Source of the DNA: an uncultured Lachnospiraceae bacterium
GTDB taxonomy: Bacteria; Bacillota; Clostridia; Lachnospirales; Lachnospiraceae
DNA: 34,328 bases
Direction: 5' to 3'
NCBI GenBank assembly: GCA_910583605.1
Contig: CAJTXN010000019.1
Span: forward strand, 1-34,328
Part shown: positions 24,326 to 31,500 of the stretch, one piece after another
Layout of the letters: each line of letters opens with the position of its first letter
Numbering within the stretch: position 1 is the first letter of the stretch
Notes under the pieces: generated by a model
Told to the model about the DNA's origin: nothing
Databases searched by the model: none
What the model saw: only the letters and a program-made list of their open reading frames with translations
Translations under genes and position numbers: made by a program

Positions 24326-24398
24326 GCTGATATGGCTCAGTCGGTAGAGCGTCGCCTTGGTAAGGCGGAGGTCACGGGTTCGATTCCCGTTATCAGCT
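24326..24398 (+). tRNA. tRNA-Thr (anticodon GGT)
   Basis: Acceptor GCTGATA/TATCAGC, D-arm TGGCTCAGTCGGTAGAGC, anticodon stem TCGCC/GGCGG around loop TTGGTAA (anticodon GGT), T-arm ACGGGTTCGATTCCCGT, discriminator T. CCA is not encoded. A T-run follows at once, and a stronger terminator lies at 24486. Confidence 0.95.
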
Positions 24399-24485
24399 TT
24401 TTTATTCTGAGATACGTGTTACTTAAAAACCATGAGAATTGAAGGTAACCAGTTGTAATTGGATTATATGAATGTAATGTTGGAG

Positions 24486-24510
24486 AGGAAGCTGTTGCTT
24501 CCTTTTTTAT
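24486..24510 (+). terminator. Intrinsic terminator downstream of tRNA-Thr
   Basis: GGAAGC pairs with GCTTCC around TGTT and is followed by TTTTTTATT. The 88 bases between the tRNA and this hairpin show no gene. Confidence 0.82.
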
Positions 24511-24588
24511 TATTTTGATATAAAATAAAAAAATATAATTTTGGCTATACAAATATAATTAAAAAACTTATTTTGTATATACGATGTA

Positions 24589-24617
24589 TTGACATTGTAT
24601 TCGATTTGATGTACAAT
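24589..24617 (+). promoter_or_regulatory. Promoter and probable operator of the toxin-antitoxin pair
   Basis: TTGACA (24589-24594) and TACAAT (24612-24617) are 17 bases apart. ATTGTA (24594-24599) and TACAAT (24612-24617) form an inverted repeat spanning the promoter core, a likely site for antitoxin binding and autoregulation. Confidence 0.7.
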
Positions 24618-24641
24618 AGTGACACGAAAGGAGCTGAGAGT

Positions 24642-24905
24642 ATGGCAACAACAAGTGTTACCATTCGTATGGATGAAAATCTTAAAAAACAGGCGGAGGT
24701 TCTCTTTGATGAAATGGGTTTGAATATGACAACCGCTATTACAATGTTTACAAAAGCTGTTGTTCGACAGCATAAAATTCCATTTGAAATTTCAGCTGAT
24801 CCGTTTTATAGTGAAACAAATCAAAATCATTTACGAAAATCAATTGCTGACCTTGAGGCAGGATATGGTCAAAATCACGATTTAATAGAGGTTGAGGATG
24901 AATAA
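24642..24905 (+). CDS. RelB/DinJ-family antitoxin
   Basis: An 87-residue antitoxin. The N-terminal ribbon-helix-helix DNA-binding domain reads TTSVTIRMDENLKKQAEVLFDEMGLNMTTAITMF in outline (strand TSVTIRMDE, then two helices), typical of RelB/DinJ. The C-terminal part (about 50-87) should wrap the toxin. AAAGGAG precedes the ATG. It overlaps the toxin gene by eight bases (ATGAATAA). Likely represses its own promoter together with the toxin. Confidence 0.93.
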   Translation: MATTSVTIRMDENLKKQAEVLFDEMGLNMTTAITMFTKAVVRQHKIPFEISADPFYSETNQNHLRKSIADLEAGYGQNHDLIEVEDE

Positions 24906-25161
24906 AATCTGGCAGGATGAAGCCTGGGAAGACTATGTTTATTGGCAAACCCAGGATCGAAAGACTTTAAAGCGTATTAATCAGCTAATACAGGATATTT
25001 CACGTAATGGTTATGATGGGATAGGGAAACCGGAACCGTTAAAAGGAGATTTTTCCGGCTGGTGGAGTAGGCGTATCGATGATGTGAACAGATTAGTATA
25101 CCGGATAAATAATAAGCAAATTGAAATTGCACAATGTCGTACTCATTATAATGATAAATAA
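24898..25161 (+). CDS. yoeB: YoeB-family mRNA interferase toxin
   Basis: An 87-residue ribosome-dependent endoribonuclease toxin of the RelE/YoeB superfamily. The catalytic residues of E. coli YoeB are conserved at the same numbers: E46 (GKPEPLKG), R65 (DDVNRLVYR) and H83-Y84 (CRTHYND). It has GWWSRRID as in the family. Start ATG 24898 overlaps the antitoxin's stop, so translation is coupled. Its last codons form the left arm of an 18-bp terminator hairpin. All active-site residues are present, so the toxin should be functional. Confidence 0.95.
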   Translation: MNKIWQDEAWEDYVYWQTQDRKTLKRINQLIQDISRNGYDGIGKPEPLKGDFSGWWSRRIDDVNRLVYRINNKQIEIAQCRTHYNDK

Positions 25162-25216
25162 ATCTTTCCTCTGAACTAAAATAGATTAGGAGAAAGATTT
25201 ATTTATCATTTTTTTA
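25151..25216 (+). terminator. Terminator hairpin overlapping the ends of two convergent genes
   Basis: Arms 25151-25168 (ATGATAAATAAATCTTTC) and 25192-25209 are exact reverse complements, and a T-run follows on the plus strand. The left arm holds the stop of yoeB, the right arm holds the stop of the minus-strand 62-residue gene. Confidence 0.82.
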
Positions 25217-25394
25217 CAACAGATCCAAAACCGGATTCTACATAATTTTGCATATCTTCTTTTGTTTTCATCTGTCTGGCATTTTCAATTATGGTTTTTT
25301 GTTCGGCATCGGATAAGTTTGAGAATTTATTTAATATCTCAAGATGTTTTGCCAGTTCCATGGAAAAACCAATGGGCAGTTCTTCTTCTATCAT
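25206..25394 (-). CDS. Small acidic helical protein of unknown function
   Basis: A 62-residue protein with a strong ribosome site (GGAGGTGTAA). It reads as two to three helices: LPIGFSMELAKHLEILNKFSNLSDAEQ and an end KEDMQNYVESGF. Such short proteins with SNLSDAEQ-like centres seem common in Clostridia, but I know of no assigned function. It converges with yoeB and shares its terminator hairpin, so its mRNA 3' end is complementary to that of yoeB. Confidence 0.7.
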   Translation of the reverse strand: MIEEELPIGFSMELAKHLEILNKFSNLSDAEQKTIIENARQMKTKEDMQNYVESGFGSVVKK

Positions 25395-25473
25395 TTACAC
25401 CTCCGAAACTTACAGCTCTGCCTGCATATTGTAAATCCTTTAATCACAGTATGTGCATTATTATAAGCAATAT

Positions 25474-26559
25474 TCAGGAATTCTGGGGTTTTATAATAAT
25501 TGAAAGAATAAAAGCTGCAAAAGAAATACCCAGCAGCGTAAATCCTGTAAATACAAACGGTTTCAGACAGCCGGAGAGAATCTCCCGGACAATCTCCCCC
25601 GCAAAAACATAGGAACCGTTTATTTCATTAATGATCTTATCAATGATACTTCCGAATATGGTTGAACAATAGCCGATGATCAGTGTGGGAACAGCAGCGA
25701 ACAGGGCAGTGATTCCCAGATGATTCAATGGTTTATTTCTATATATTCCATTATAAAACATAAATTGTACGGCAAAGAAAAAAATTACACATAAGCTGAG
25801 AAACACTATAAGTAAAGTAATGTTGCTGCTTATCAGTTTCATCATATGATTGTAGGAGCGGTAAGCCGGATTATTATGAACCGTAGCAGATACTTCTGTT
25901 AATATTTTTTCTGCTTTATCAATGATTTTATCCGTCAGTTCGTCCAGGTGGGGATAGAGTTTCACTTCTACTGCTGTATTCAGAGTAGTTCGTAATTCGT
26001 TGGTATCAATACCGGATAAATCGATTTCTTTATTCAGGTCAGCCTGGGGATATCTTTTGGTTATGGCAGTTTTTATTTCGGAATCGATATCAATACCGTA
26101 ATTTTGTGAGAAGGCCTGAACAATGGGGTTTCCGGTTATGGTGGTTTCATTTATTTTACCATTGGAGGATTCCAGATTGTGAATAAACTCGTCTACGAGA
26201 ATACCGGAGGTATTATTACAAAATTCAACCGTGTCTCCTTTAATGGAAGAAAGGTCAATATCATCTTCCGAGAGCAGGGCGGTTCCGGCGGTATTGATTA
26301 CGGTGGATATATAGTCATCATTCATCAATTCACGAAATGTTTCCGAGGTAAAGCCGTATTGTTCCAGAATAGCATTGGAGTTGCTGATGATTGCATCCGT
26401 GACAGAGGAGGATACGGCAGAGTTACCTGCAATCTTTATGGCGCCGTTATTATCAAAGATTCCGATTCTCAGAGATATGACGAGAGTATTGGATAATAAA
26501 AAGATAAACAATAAACAGGAACATATAAATCCCAGGAGTGAATGTTTCATATTTTTCAT
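25474..26559 (-). CDS. Membrane protein with large extracellular domain, function unknown
   Basis: Not recognised. 361 residues: one N-terminal helix (about 8-30, GFICSCLLFIFLLSNTLVI), a large soluble domain of about 210 residues rich in Asp, Ser, Thr and Asn (about 31-240), then three membrane helices (about 245-270, 285-310, 335-357). The soluble domain probably lies outside the cell. Repeated Asn-Thr-Ala-Val/Gly and DxSxIxxxELR segments suggest a helical fold. Ribosome site AGAAAGGATT precedes ATG 26559. Monocistronic; no terminator was identified in the 80 bases beyond its stop. Confidence 0.7.
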   Translation of the reverse strand: MKNMKHSLLGFICSCLLFIFLLSNTLVISLRIGIFDNNGAIKIAGNSAVSSSVTDAIISNSNAILEQYGFTSETFRELMNDDYISTVINTAGTALLSEDDIDLSSIKGDTVEFCNNTSGILVDEFIHNLESSNGKINETTITGNPIVQAFSQNYGIDIDSEIKTAITKRYPQADLNKEIDLSGIDTNELRTTLNTAVEVKLYPHLDELTDKIIDKAEKILTEVSATVHNNPAYRSYNHMMKLISSNITLLIVFLSLCVIFFFAVQFMFYNGIYRNKPLNHLGITALFAAVPTLIIGYCSTIFGSIIDKIINEINGSYVFAGEIVREILSGCLKPFVFTGFTLLGISFAAFILSIIIKPQNS

Positions 26560-26660
26560 GATTTAAATCCTTTCTGAATTATTATAGAGTAGTAATTTAT
26601 ATGTTGATTATATACGATATTGTAAAAAATGTAAAATACGGAAACTTGGGCCGGGACGGC

Positions 26661-26689
26661 TTGATTATGATAAAAAATTAATGTATACT
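26661..26689 (+). promoter_or_regulatory. Promoter of the zinc-ribbon protein gene
   Basis: TTGATT (26661-26666) and TATACT (26684-26689) are separated by 17 bases, about 90 bases before the ATG at 26781. Confidence 0.6.
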
Positions 26690-26780
26690 ATTTATGGTTA
26701 ATATTAAATGATGTGATGGGAAGTCTTTGGAGAGAGACTATAAAAACTACTACTTTTGTTTTATTCAGAGGTTTACGGAT

Positions 26781-27224
26781 ATGGGAATTAAAAAAGATAA
26801 TATAAAGTTAATTGAAACGGGACGCTGTGAAAAGTGCGGCGGTGTCCTGAAAGATCCCGGACTTGGCATATATGTATGTTCCCGTTGTGGACATGAGACA
26901 ATGTCGGAATTTGGTAAAATTAAGAAATTTATTGAAGAAAACGGCGCTTCAACAGCAATGCAGATATCACAGGGAACAGGAATTTCGGTCAACCGGATAG
27001 AAAAATATCTGAGGGAGGGAAGAATTGAGGTTCCGGAAGGTTCTGATTTTTATATCCCGTGTTTAAAATGTGGAGCCGATATCAGATATGGAAAATACTG
27101 TCCGGCCTGTGCGGCACAATTAACCAAACAGCTTCAAAGTGTATTGAGGCCTTCTGAAATCGGAGAAGTACCAAAGAAAAATGTAGGTAAAATGCGTTAC
27201 ATAGCCCAGAAGGGGAAAAATTAG
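26781..27224 (+). CDS. Zinc-ribbon / helix-turn-helix protein, resembling YvyF
   Basis: A 147-residue cytoplasmic protein with two CxxC...CxxC zinc ribbons: C16, C19, C33, C36 and C94, C97, C107, C110. Between them is a winged-helix-like segment, KKFIEENGASTAMQISQGTG then VNRIEKYLREGRI, which resembles the central part of the flagellar-operon protein YvyF. No flagellar genes are near, so any role in motility is unsupported. ATG 26781 is chosen since CAGAGGT lies upstream at normal spacing; an upstream TTG (26727) would add 18 implausible residues. The basic C-terminus may bind nucleic acid. Confidence 0.78.
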   Translation: MGIKKDNIKLIETGRCEKCGGVLKDPGLGIYVCSRCGHETMSEFGKIKKFIEENGASTAMQISQGTGISVNRIEKYLREGRIEVPEGSDFYIPCLKCGADIRYGKYCPACAAQLTKQLQSVLRPSEIGEVPKKNVGKMRYIAQKGKN

Positions 27225-27304
27225 TTTTATTTTCTGTTGTGAATTGAGATAAATATTGAGAGAAAGGATAATACAGGCGTCAGTTTGGGAAGTCTGTGGT
27301 ATAC

Positions 27305-28387
27305 ATGGGTATAAGAATGATAAAAGATGATGGTATGGATATCATGAAGAGTCATCGGCTGTATCTGGTTGTGATGACTCTGATAGCAGTCATAATGACA
27401 ATTGCAAATGTGGTGATTTTTTCATTATTTATATTTGACAGAGGAAGATATCAGGAAGCATCCGGAGACAGTTCCGGTGTTTTGACTGGTTCGGAACAAA
27501 AAAAAGACGAAGATAATGAATATGTGAAAGATTCCGACGGAAGAACCGCAGCAGAACTGAAACAGGAAATAAAAAAATCCATGGAAGAAGGTAAAGGAAC
27601 CATCAGCCTGCTGCGTGAGTTATTTCCGGAAAATGTGGTAGTGTATCAGTCGAATAAATATTTATTTCTGCCGATTTATGATAAACTGGTAAAGAACGAT
27701 ATCCGACAGGAGAATATAAAGGTTTTAGCGGATGGTGAGATTCAATATCAGGAAAACGGAAAAACGGTGTCTGAAAAAGGAATTGATGTTTCCAGATATC
27801 AGGGAGAAATAGACTGGGAAAAGGTTGCGGCAGACGGCGTTAAATTTGCTTTTATCCGGGTGGGATTCCGGGGCTATGGCACAGGGGCCATTGTGTTGGA
27901 TGAGAATTTTGAAGCAAACATAAAAGGGGCCACTGCTGCCGGCATTAAAGTGGGAGTCTACTTCTTTTCTCAGGCGATTAATACAAAAGAAGCAGTGGAA
28001 GAAGCGGAATTTGTACTGGAGCATATTAAAGGATATCGGTTGGATTATCCGATTGTATTTGATACGGAAGATATTGTAAATGAAGACAGCAGAACAGAAG
28101 GACTGACACCGGAGGAATTAACGGATATTACCATAGCATTCTGCGAGGCAATTAAAGAGGCCGGCCATACGCCTATGATTTATGCAAATTTAAGATGGTT
28201 TACCATGTCGCTGGATATGACAAAACTGGAAAAATATGAGAAGTGGTATGCATATTATGATTCACAAATGTATTTTCCGTATAAAATCAGTATTTGGCAG
28301 TATACAGAATCCGGTCAGGTGGATGGCATTAATGGAAATGTTGATTTGAATATTAGTATTCATGGAGGTAAAGATGAGAACGAATAG
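27305..28387 (+). CDS. Membrane-anchored GH25 lysozyme (N,O-diacetylmuramidase)
   Basis: A peptidoglycan hydrolase of about 360 residues. A short cytoplasmic N-terminus precedes one membrane helix (about residues 20-42), then a Lys/Glu-rich stalk, then a glycoside hydrolase family 25 domain. Signatures are KGIDVSRYQGEIDW, FAFIRVGFRGYG, GVYFFSQA, and the catalytic acid pair in YPIVFDTED, ending with SIWQYTESGQVDGINGNVDLN. The start is uncertain: GTG 27296, ATG 27305 and ATGs downstream are possible, and none has a strong ribosome site. It overlaps the Nudix gene by 14 bases. Confidence 0.9.
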   Translation: MGIRMIKDDGMDIMKSHRLYLVVMTLIAVIMTIANVVIFSLFIFDRGRYQEASGDSSGVLTGSEQKKDEDNEYVKDSDGRTAAELKQEIKKSMEEGKGTISLLRELFPENVVVYQSNKYLFLPIYDKLVKNDIRQENIKVLADGEIQYQENGKTVSEKGIDVSRYQGEIDWEKVAADGVKFAFIRVGFRGYGTGAIVLDENFEANIKGATAAGIKVGVYFFSQAINTKEAVEEAEFVLEHIKGYRLDYPIVFDTEDIVNEDSRTEGLTPEELTDITIAFCEAIKEAGHTPMIYANLRWFTMSLDMTKLEKYEKWYAYYDSQMYFPYKISIWQYTESGQVDGINGNVDLNISIHGGKDENE

Positions 28388-28835
28388 GATAATCAGAAGA
28401 GACAGAAGCCAGGCAATGGTTATAAGAGAAAATAAGATTTTATTGGTAAAACATCAGATGTGTGGAAGAGAATTCTTTTGTCTGCCGGGAGGAGGAATTG
28501 AGGAAGGTGAAACACCGGAAGAGGCCGCTGTAAGGGAGTTGAAGGAGGAAGGCGGGGTAGAAGGCCGAATTGTCCGCAGACTATCCATACAGTTTAAATC
28601 GGATAACCGGGGAGAGGTTCACACTTTTCTGATTCAGATTCCCGGGGATGCGGTTCCTTCCAAAGGGATGGATCCGGAATTACCGCAGGAGGAGCAGACC
28701 ATCGTATCTGTGGAATGGCTTACTTTAGAGGAAATTGGCGCTGTAGACCAGGCTTATTTATGGGCAGCAGGGCTGAACCGGATTGATTATTTTCATAAAT
28801 ATTTATTAAATATGGAGAATAAACTATATAAATAA
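28374..28835 (+). CDS. Nudix hydrolase
   Basis: A 153-residue pyrophosphohydrolase. The Nudix box is intact as GGGIEEGETPEEAAVRELKEE followed by GGV, here split for length, with the Gx5Ex7REx2EExGx pattern. IRENKILLVKHQ precedes it and forms the first strand. ATG 28374 is chosen because GGAGGT lies 4-5 bases before it, and it overlaps the lysozyme end, so the two are coupled. The nucleotide or other substrate cannot be predicted. Confidence 0.92.
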   Translation: MRTNRIIRRDRSQAMVIRENKILLVKHQMCGREFFCLPGGGIEEGETPEEAAVRELKEEGGVEGRIVRRLSIQFKSDNRGEVHTFLIQIPGDAVPSKGMDPELPQEEQTIVSVEWLTLEEIGAVDQAYLWAAGLNRIDYFHKYLLNMENKLYK

Positions 28836-28978
28836 TTGATAAAATGATTATTTTTTAAAAAGTCCTAGACTATTTTGACGATTTGTGAGAAAATAAACGC
28901 ATAGTGCGATTTAATAAACAAAAGGTTTATAAAAGAAATTGCACAATTGAGAATTATATACTTGAAAGGAGTCTTACG

Positions 28979-29686
28979 ATGATTTATTCACAAGAAATTC
29001 AGAACATGTGCCCGGTTGCTCAGGGTGTTAATCATGGATGTGCGCCTATTCCTGAAGAGGCGAAATGGGTAAAAGCAAAAGAAATTAAAGATATTTCAGG
29101 TTTTACACACGGTGTTGGCTGGTGTGCTCCTCAGCAGGGTGCCTGCAAATTAACTTTAAATGTTAAGGAAGGTGTGATTCAGGAAGCATTGGTGGAAACC
29201 ATCGGATGTTCCGGTATGACACATTCCGCAGCAATGGCCGCTGAGATTTTACCGGGAAGAACGATTCTGGAAGCTTTAAATACGGACCTTGTTTGTGATG
29301 CCATCAACACAGCTATGAGAGAGTTATTCTTACAGATTGTTTACGGACGTTCCCAGTCAGCATTCTCAGAAGAAGGACTTGCAATCGGTGCTGGTCTGGA
29401 AGATTTGGGTAAAGGACTTCGTTCACAGGTTGGTACTATGTATGGTACACTTGCAAAAGGACCTCGTTATCTGGAAATGGCAGAAGGATATGTTACCGCT
29501 ATTGCTCTTGATGAAGATGACCTGATCATCGGATATAAATTTGTCAGCCTTGGAAAGATGACAGATTTTATTAAAAAAGGTGATGATCCGAACACAGCAT
29601 ATGAAAAAGCATGTGGACAGTACGGCAGAGTTGATGATGCGGTTAAGTTAATTGATCCTAGAACAGATAAAGAAATTGCGAAATAA
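28979..29686 (+). CDS. IscU/NifU-like iron-sulfur scaffold protein, partner of GGGtGRT protein
   Basis: A 235-residue protein with a region resembling the IscU/NifU N-terminal scaffold fold: GWCAPQQGACKLTLNV and VETIGCSGMTHSAAMAAEILPG. Cysteines C11, C21, C49, C56 and C77 are candidates for metal or cluster binding. The C-terminal 110 residues are a separate region (AIALDEDDLIIGYKFVSLG). ATG 28979 has AAAGGAG upstream; an upstream extension from 28904 is not credible. The next gene starts 17 bases later. Codon choice is richer in highly used codons than its neighbours, which suggests strong expression. A palindrome CGCATAGTGCG lies at 28898-28908 in the leader. Confidence 0.8.
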   Translation: MIYSQEIQNMCPVAQGVNHGCAPIPEEAKWVKAKEIKDISGFTHGVGWCAPQQGACKLTLNVKEGVIQEALVETIGCSGMTHSAAMAAEILPGRTILEALNTDLVCDAINTAMRELFLQIVYGRSQSAFSEEGLAIGAGLEDLGKGLRSQVGTMYGTLAKGPRYLEMAEGYVTAIALDEDDLIIGYKFVSLGKMTDFIKKGDDPNTAYEKACGQYGRVDDAVKLIDPRTDKEIAK

Positions 29687-29703
29687 TAGAGGAGGCAACG
29701 ATA

Positions 29704-30714
29704 ATGGCTTTATTTGAATCATATGAAAGAAGAATTGATAAAATCAATAGCGTATTAAACAGCTACGGTATCTCTTCGATTGAGGAAGCTGAAAAGATTA
29801 CAAAAGATGCCGGATTAGACGTATATAATCAGATTAAAGGAATCCAGCCGATCTGTTTTGAAAATGCATGTTGGGCATACATAGTAGGTGCAGCTATCGC
29901 TATTAAGAAAGGATGCAGAAGAGCCGCAGATGCAGCAGCAGCCATCGGTGAAGGACTTCAGTCATTCTGTATACCTGGTTCCGTTGCAGATACCCGTAAA
30001 GTTGGTCTGGGACATGGTAATTTAGGAAAGATGTTACTGGAAGAAGAGACGGAGTGTTTTTGTTTCCTTGCAGGCCATGAATCATTTGCAGCAGCAGAAG
30101 GAGCTATTGGTATTGCGGAGAAAGCAAATAAGGTTCGTAAGAAACCTCTTCGTGTTATCTTAAACGGTCTTGGCAAAGATGCTGCCCAGATTATTTCAAG
30201 AATTAACGGATTTACATTTGTTGAAACAGAGTATGATCCGTATACCAACACAGTGAAAGAAGTATTCAGAAAATCTTACTCCACAGGTTTAAGGGCGAAA
30301 GTTAACTGTTACGGTGCAAATGATGTCTGTGAAGGCGTTGCTATCATGCATAAGGAAGGTGTTGACGTTTCCATTACCGGTAATTCAACCAATCCTACAA
30401 GATTCCAGCATCCGGTTGCAGGTACTTATAAGAAGGAATGTATCGAACAGGGTAAGAAGTATTTCTCTGTAGCATCCGGCGGTGGTACAGGCAGAACCCT
30501 TCATCCGGATAATATGGCAGCAGGTCCTGCTTCTTATGGTATGACGGATACTTTGGGACGTATGCATTCCGATGCGCAGTTTGCAGGTTCTTCTTCTGTT
30601 CCGGCCCATGTGGAAATGATGGGACTGATCGGTGCAGGAAATAACCCGATGGTTGGTATGACCGTTGCGGTTGCAGTTGCCGTGCAGGAAGCTGCTGATG
30701 CTGGCAAGTTCTAA
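29704..30714 (+). CDS. GGGtGRT-motif protein of unknown function
   Basis: A 336-residue soluble protein named for its motif, here GGGTGRT at 259-265 inside SVASGGGTGRTLHPDN. Other striking segments are GHGNLGKMLLEEETECFCFLAGHESFAAAEGA in outline, SITGNSTNPTRFQHPVAGTYKKE, and GAGNNPMVGMTVAVAVA near the end. Glycine, alanine and histidine are plentiful, which suggests a nucleotide- or cofactor-binding enzyme. The family is, as far as I know, uncharacterised, and it travels with the IscU-like gene upstream. Ribosome site GGAGGCAACGATA. A strong bidirectional terminator follows. Confidence 0.85.
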   Translation: MALFESYERRIDKINSVLNSYGISSIEEAEKITKDAGLDVYNQIKGIQPICFENACWAYIVGAAIAIKKGCRRAADAAAAIGEGLQSFCIPGSVADTRKVGLGHGNLGKMLLEEETECFCFLAGHESFAAAEGAIGIAEKANKVRKKPLRVILNGLGKDAAQIISRINGFTFVETEYDPYTNTVKEVFRKSYSTGLRAKVNCYGANDVCEGVAIMHKEGVDVSITGNSTNPTRFQHPVAGTYKKECIEQGKKYFSVASGGGTGRTLHPDNMAAGPASYGMTDTLGRMHSDAQFAGSSSVPAHVEMMGLIGAGNNPMVGMTVAVAVAVQEAADAGKF

Positions 30715-30756
30715 TAAAATATAATAATGGATTTGAGCAGTTGATATGATAAGATA

Positions 30757-30812
30757 AAAATAATAGAGGATTCTTGAAGACTTGGTTTTGAAGAATCCTC
30801 TATTATTTTATG
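30757..30812. terminator. Long bidirectional terminator after the GGGtGRT gene
   Basis: A 19-bp perfect stem (arms 30757-30775 and 30791-30809, AAAATAATAGAGGATTCTT and its complement) with a 15-base loop. A-rich and T-rich flanks suit termination in either direction. Confidence 0.85.
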
Positions 30813-30887
30813 TAAGATACTTACATCAAGATTCGTTGATGAAACTGCAGATTATTTTAACAGGTGGTTTTGCTGCTTGCTCTTGTT

Positions 30888-30932
30888 ATAAATAAAGAAA
30901 GGGCTGAAAGCTCATATGAGAGCCATCAGCCC
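30888..30932 (-). terminator. Minus-strand terminator downstream of a CBM21-like gene remnant
   Basis: On the minus strand GGGCTGA pairs with TCAGCCC, enclosing GCTC/GAGC, and TTTCTTTATTT follows. It suits the end of the small minus-strand gene that stops at 30970. Confidence 0.7.
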
Positions 30933-30969
30933 AATCATTATCATAGAAAATTGTATTAATAGATATTTA

Positions 30970-31128
30970 TTATACACTCGGTATATAATAATTTTTGTTA
31001 TAATTTGCTCCAAAATTATTATCCCAGTAGGTATTGCCATTTACTTCATAACTTACACAAAACTGGAAAGAATCCATTTTGTTTTTGTCCAGATTTAAAG
31101 TAACTTCCCATAGTTCTATATTTTCCAA
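30970..31128 (-). pseudogene. C-terminal fragment of a CBM21-like carbohydrate-binding protein
   Basis: The minus strand codes 52 residues from a TTG: MENIELWEVTLNLDKNKMDS then FQFCVSYEVNGNTYWDNNFG and ANYNKNYYIPSV, followed by a stop. The block F-x-V-x-Y-x-V-x-G-x-x-YWDNN-x-G-x-NY is the end of a family 21 carbohydrate-binding module, known from glycogen-targeting phosphatase subunits and starch-binding proteins. The first two thirds of the module are missing, and an in-frame stop lies directly upstream. The neighbouring frame upstream reads AFRKNVKFWKI, which could be more of the same domain after a frameshift. A minus-strand terminator follows, as for a former full gene. Confidence 0.62.
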
Positions 31129-31192
31129 AATTTAACATTCTTTCGAAAAGCAAAATTGATAAAGCTGTAAATGGAGATTAATAAATGAAGAC

Positions 31193-31217
31193 AAAAAAAG
31201 GAACCTTTGCAGGTTCC
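31193..31217 (-). terminator. Orphan minus-strand intrinsic terminator
   Basis: On the minus strand GGAACC pairs with GGTTCC around TGCAAA, and TTTTTTT follows. No recognisable minus-strand gene precedes it, so some transcript from 31218-31500 is implied. Confidence 0.72.
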
Positions 31218-31500
31218 CCAAGAAGAAAGTTTATGAAAAAAAGAAAATTGAATTGCTTACATGTATATAATACTTTTTAATTGTGCAGAATCTATGTCCA
31301 TGAAGTTAAAAAAACGTGATTATTTTGTAATAAAAACCCAAAAAGTAAACATTATTGTTTCATTTAAATAAACTTTTCATAAACTGCAAAATATAGTATG
31401 GAAAAAGTTATTTTTTTATTGTATGATGGTGAATGTTAAATATAGAATGAAAGGAATGTACATTTAAAAGCATATTTTTTGCGTACATGGGAATAAATAA
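31218..31500. other. AT-rich intergenic stretch without a recognisable gene
   Basis: About 280 bases, very AT-rich. I see no credible protein on either strand; the longest minus-strand candidate next to the terminator is a 14-codon frame (MDIDSAQLKS and four more) with no ribosome site. It must hold the promoter of the exonuclease III gene and perhaps a small RNA ending at the terminator 31193-31217. Confidence 0.5.

Noticed and set aside
24337..24552. Minus-strand reading frame of 71 codons ending EPVTSALPRRRSTD
   Set aside because: It is the antisense of tRNA-Thr; this peptide ending is a well-known artefact of reading across tRNA genes.
28898..28908. Palindrome CGCATAGTGCG considered as a regulator site for the IscU-like operon
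   Set aside because: Too short and single to separate from chance; mentioned only in the gene entry.
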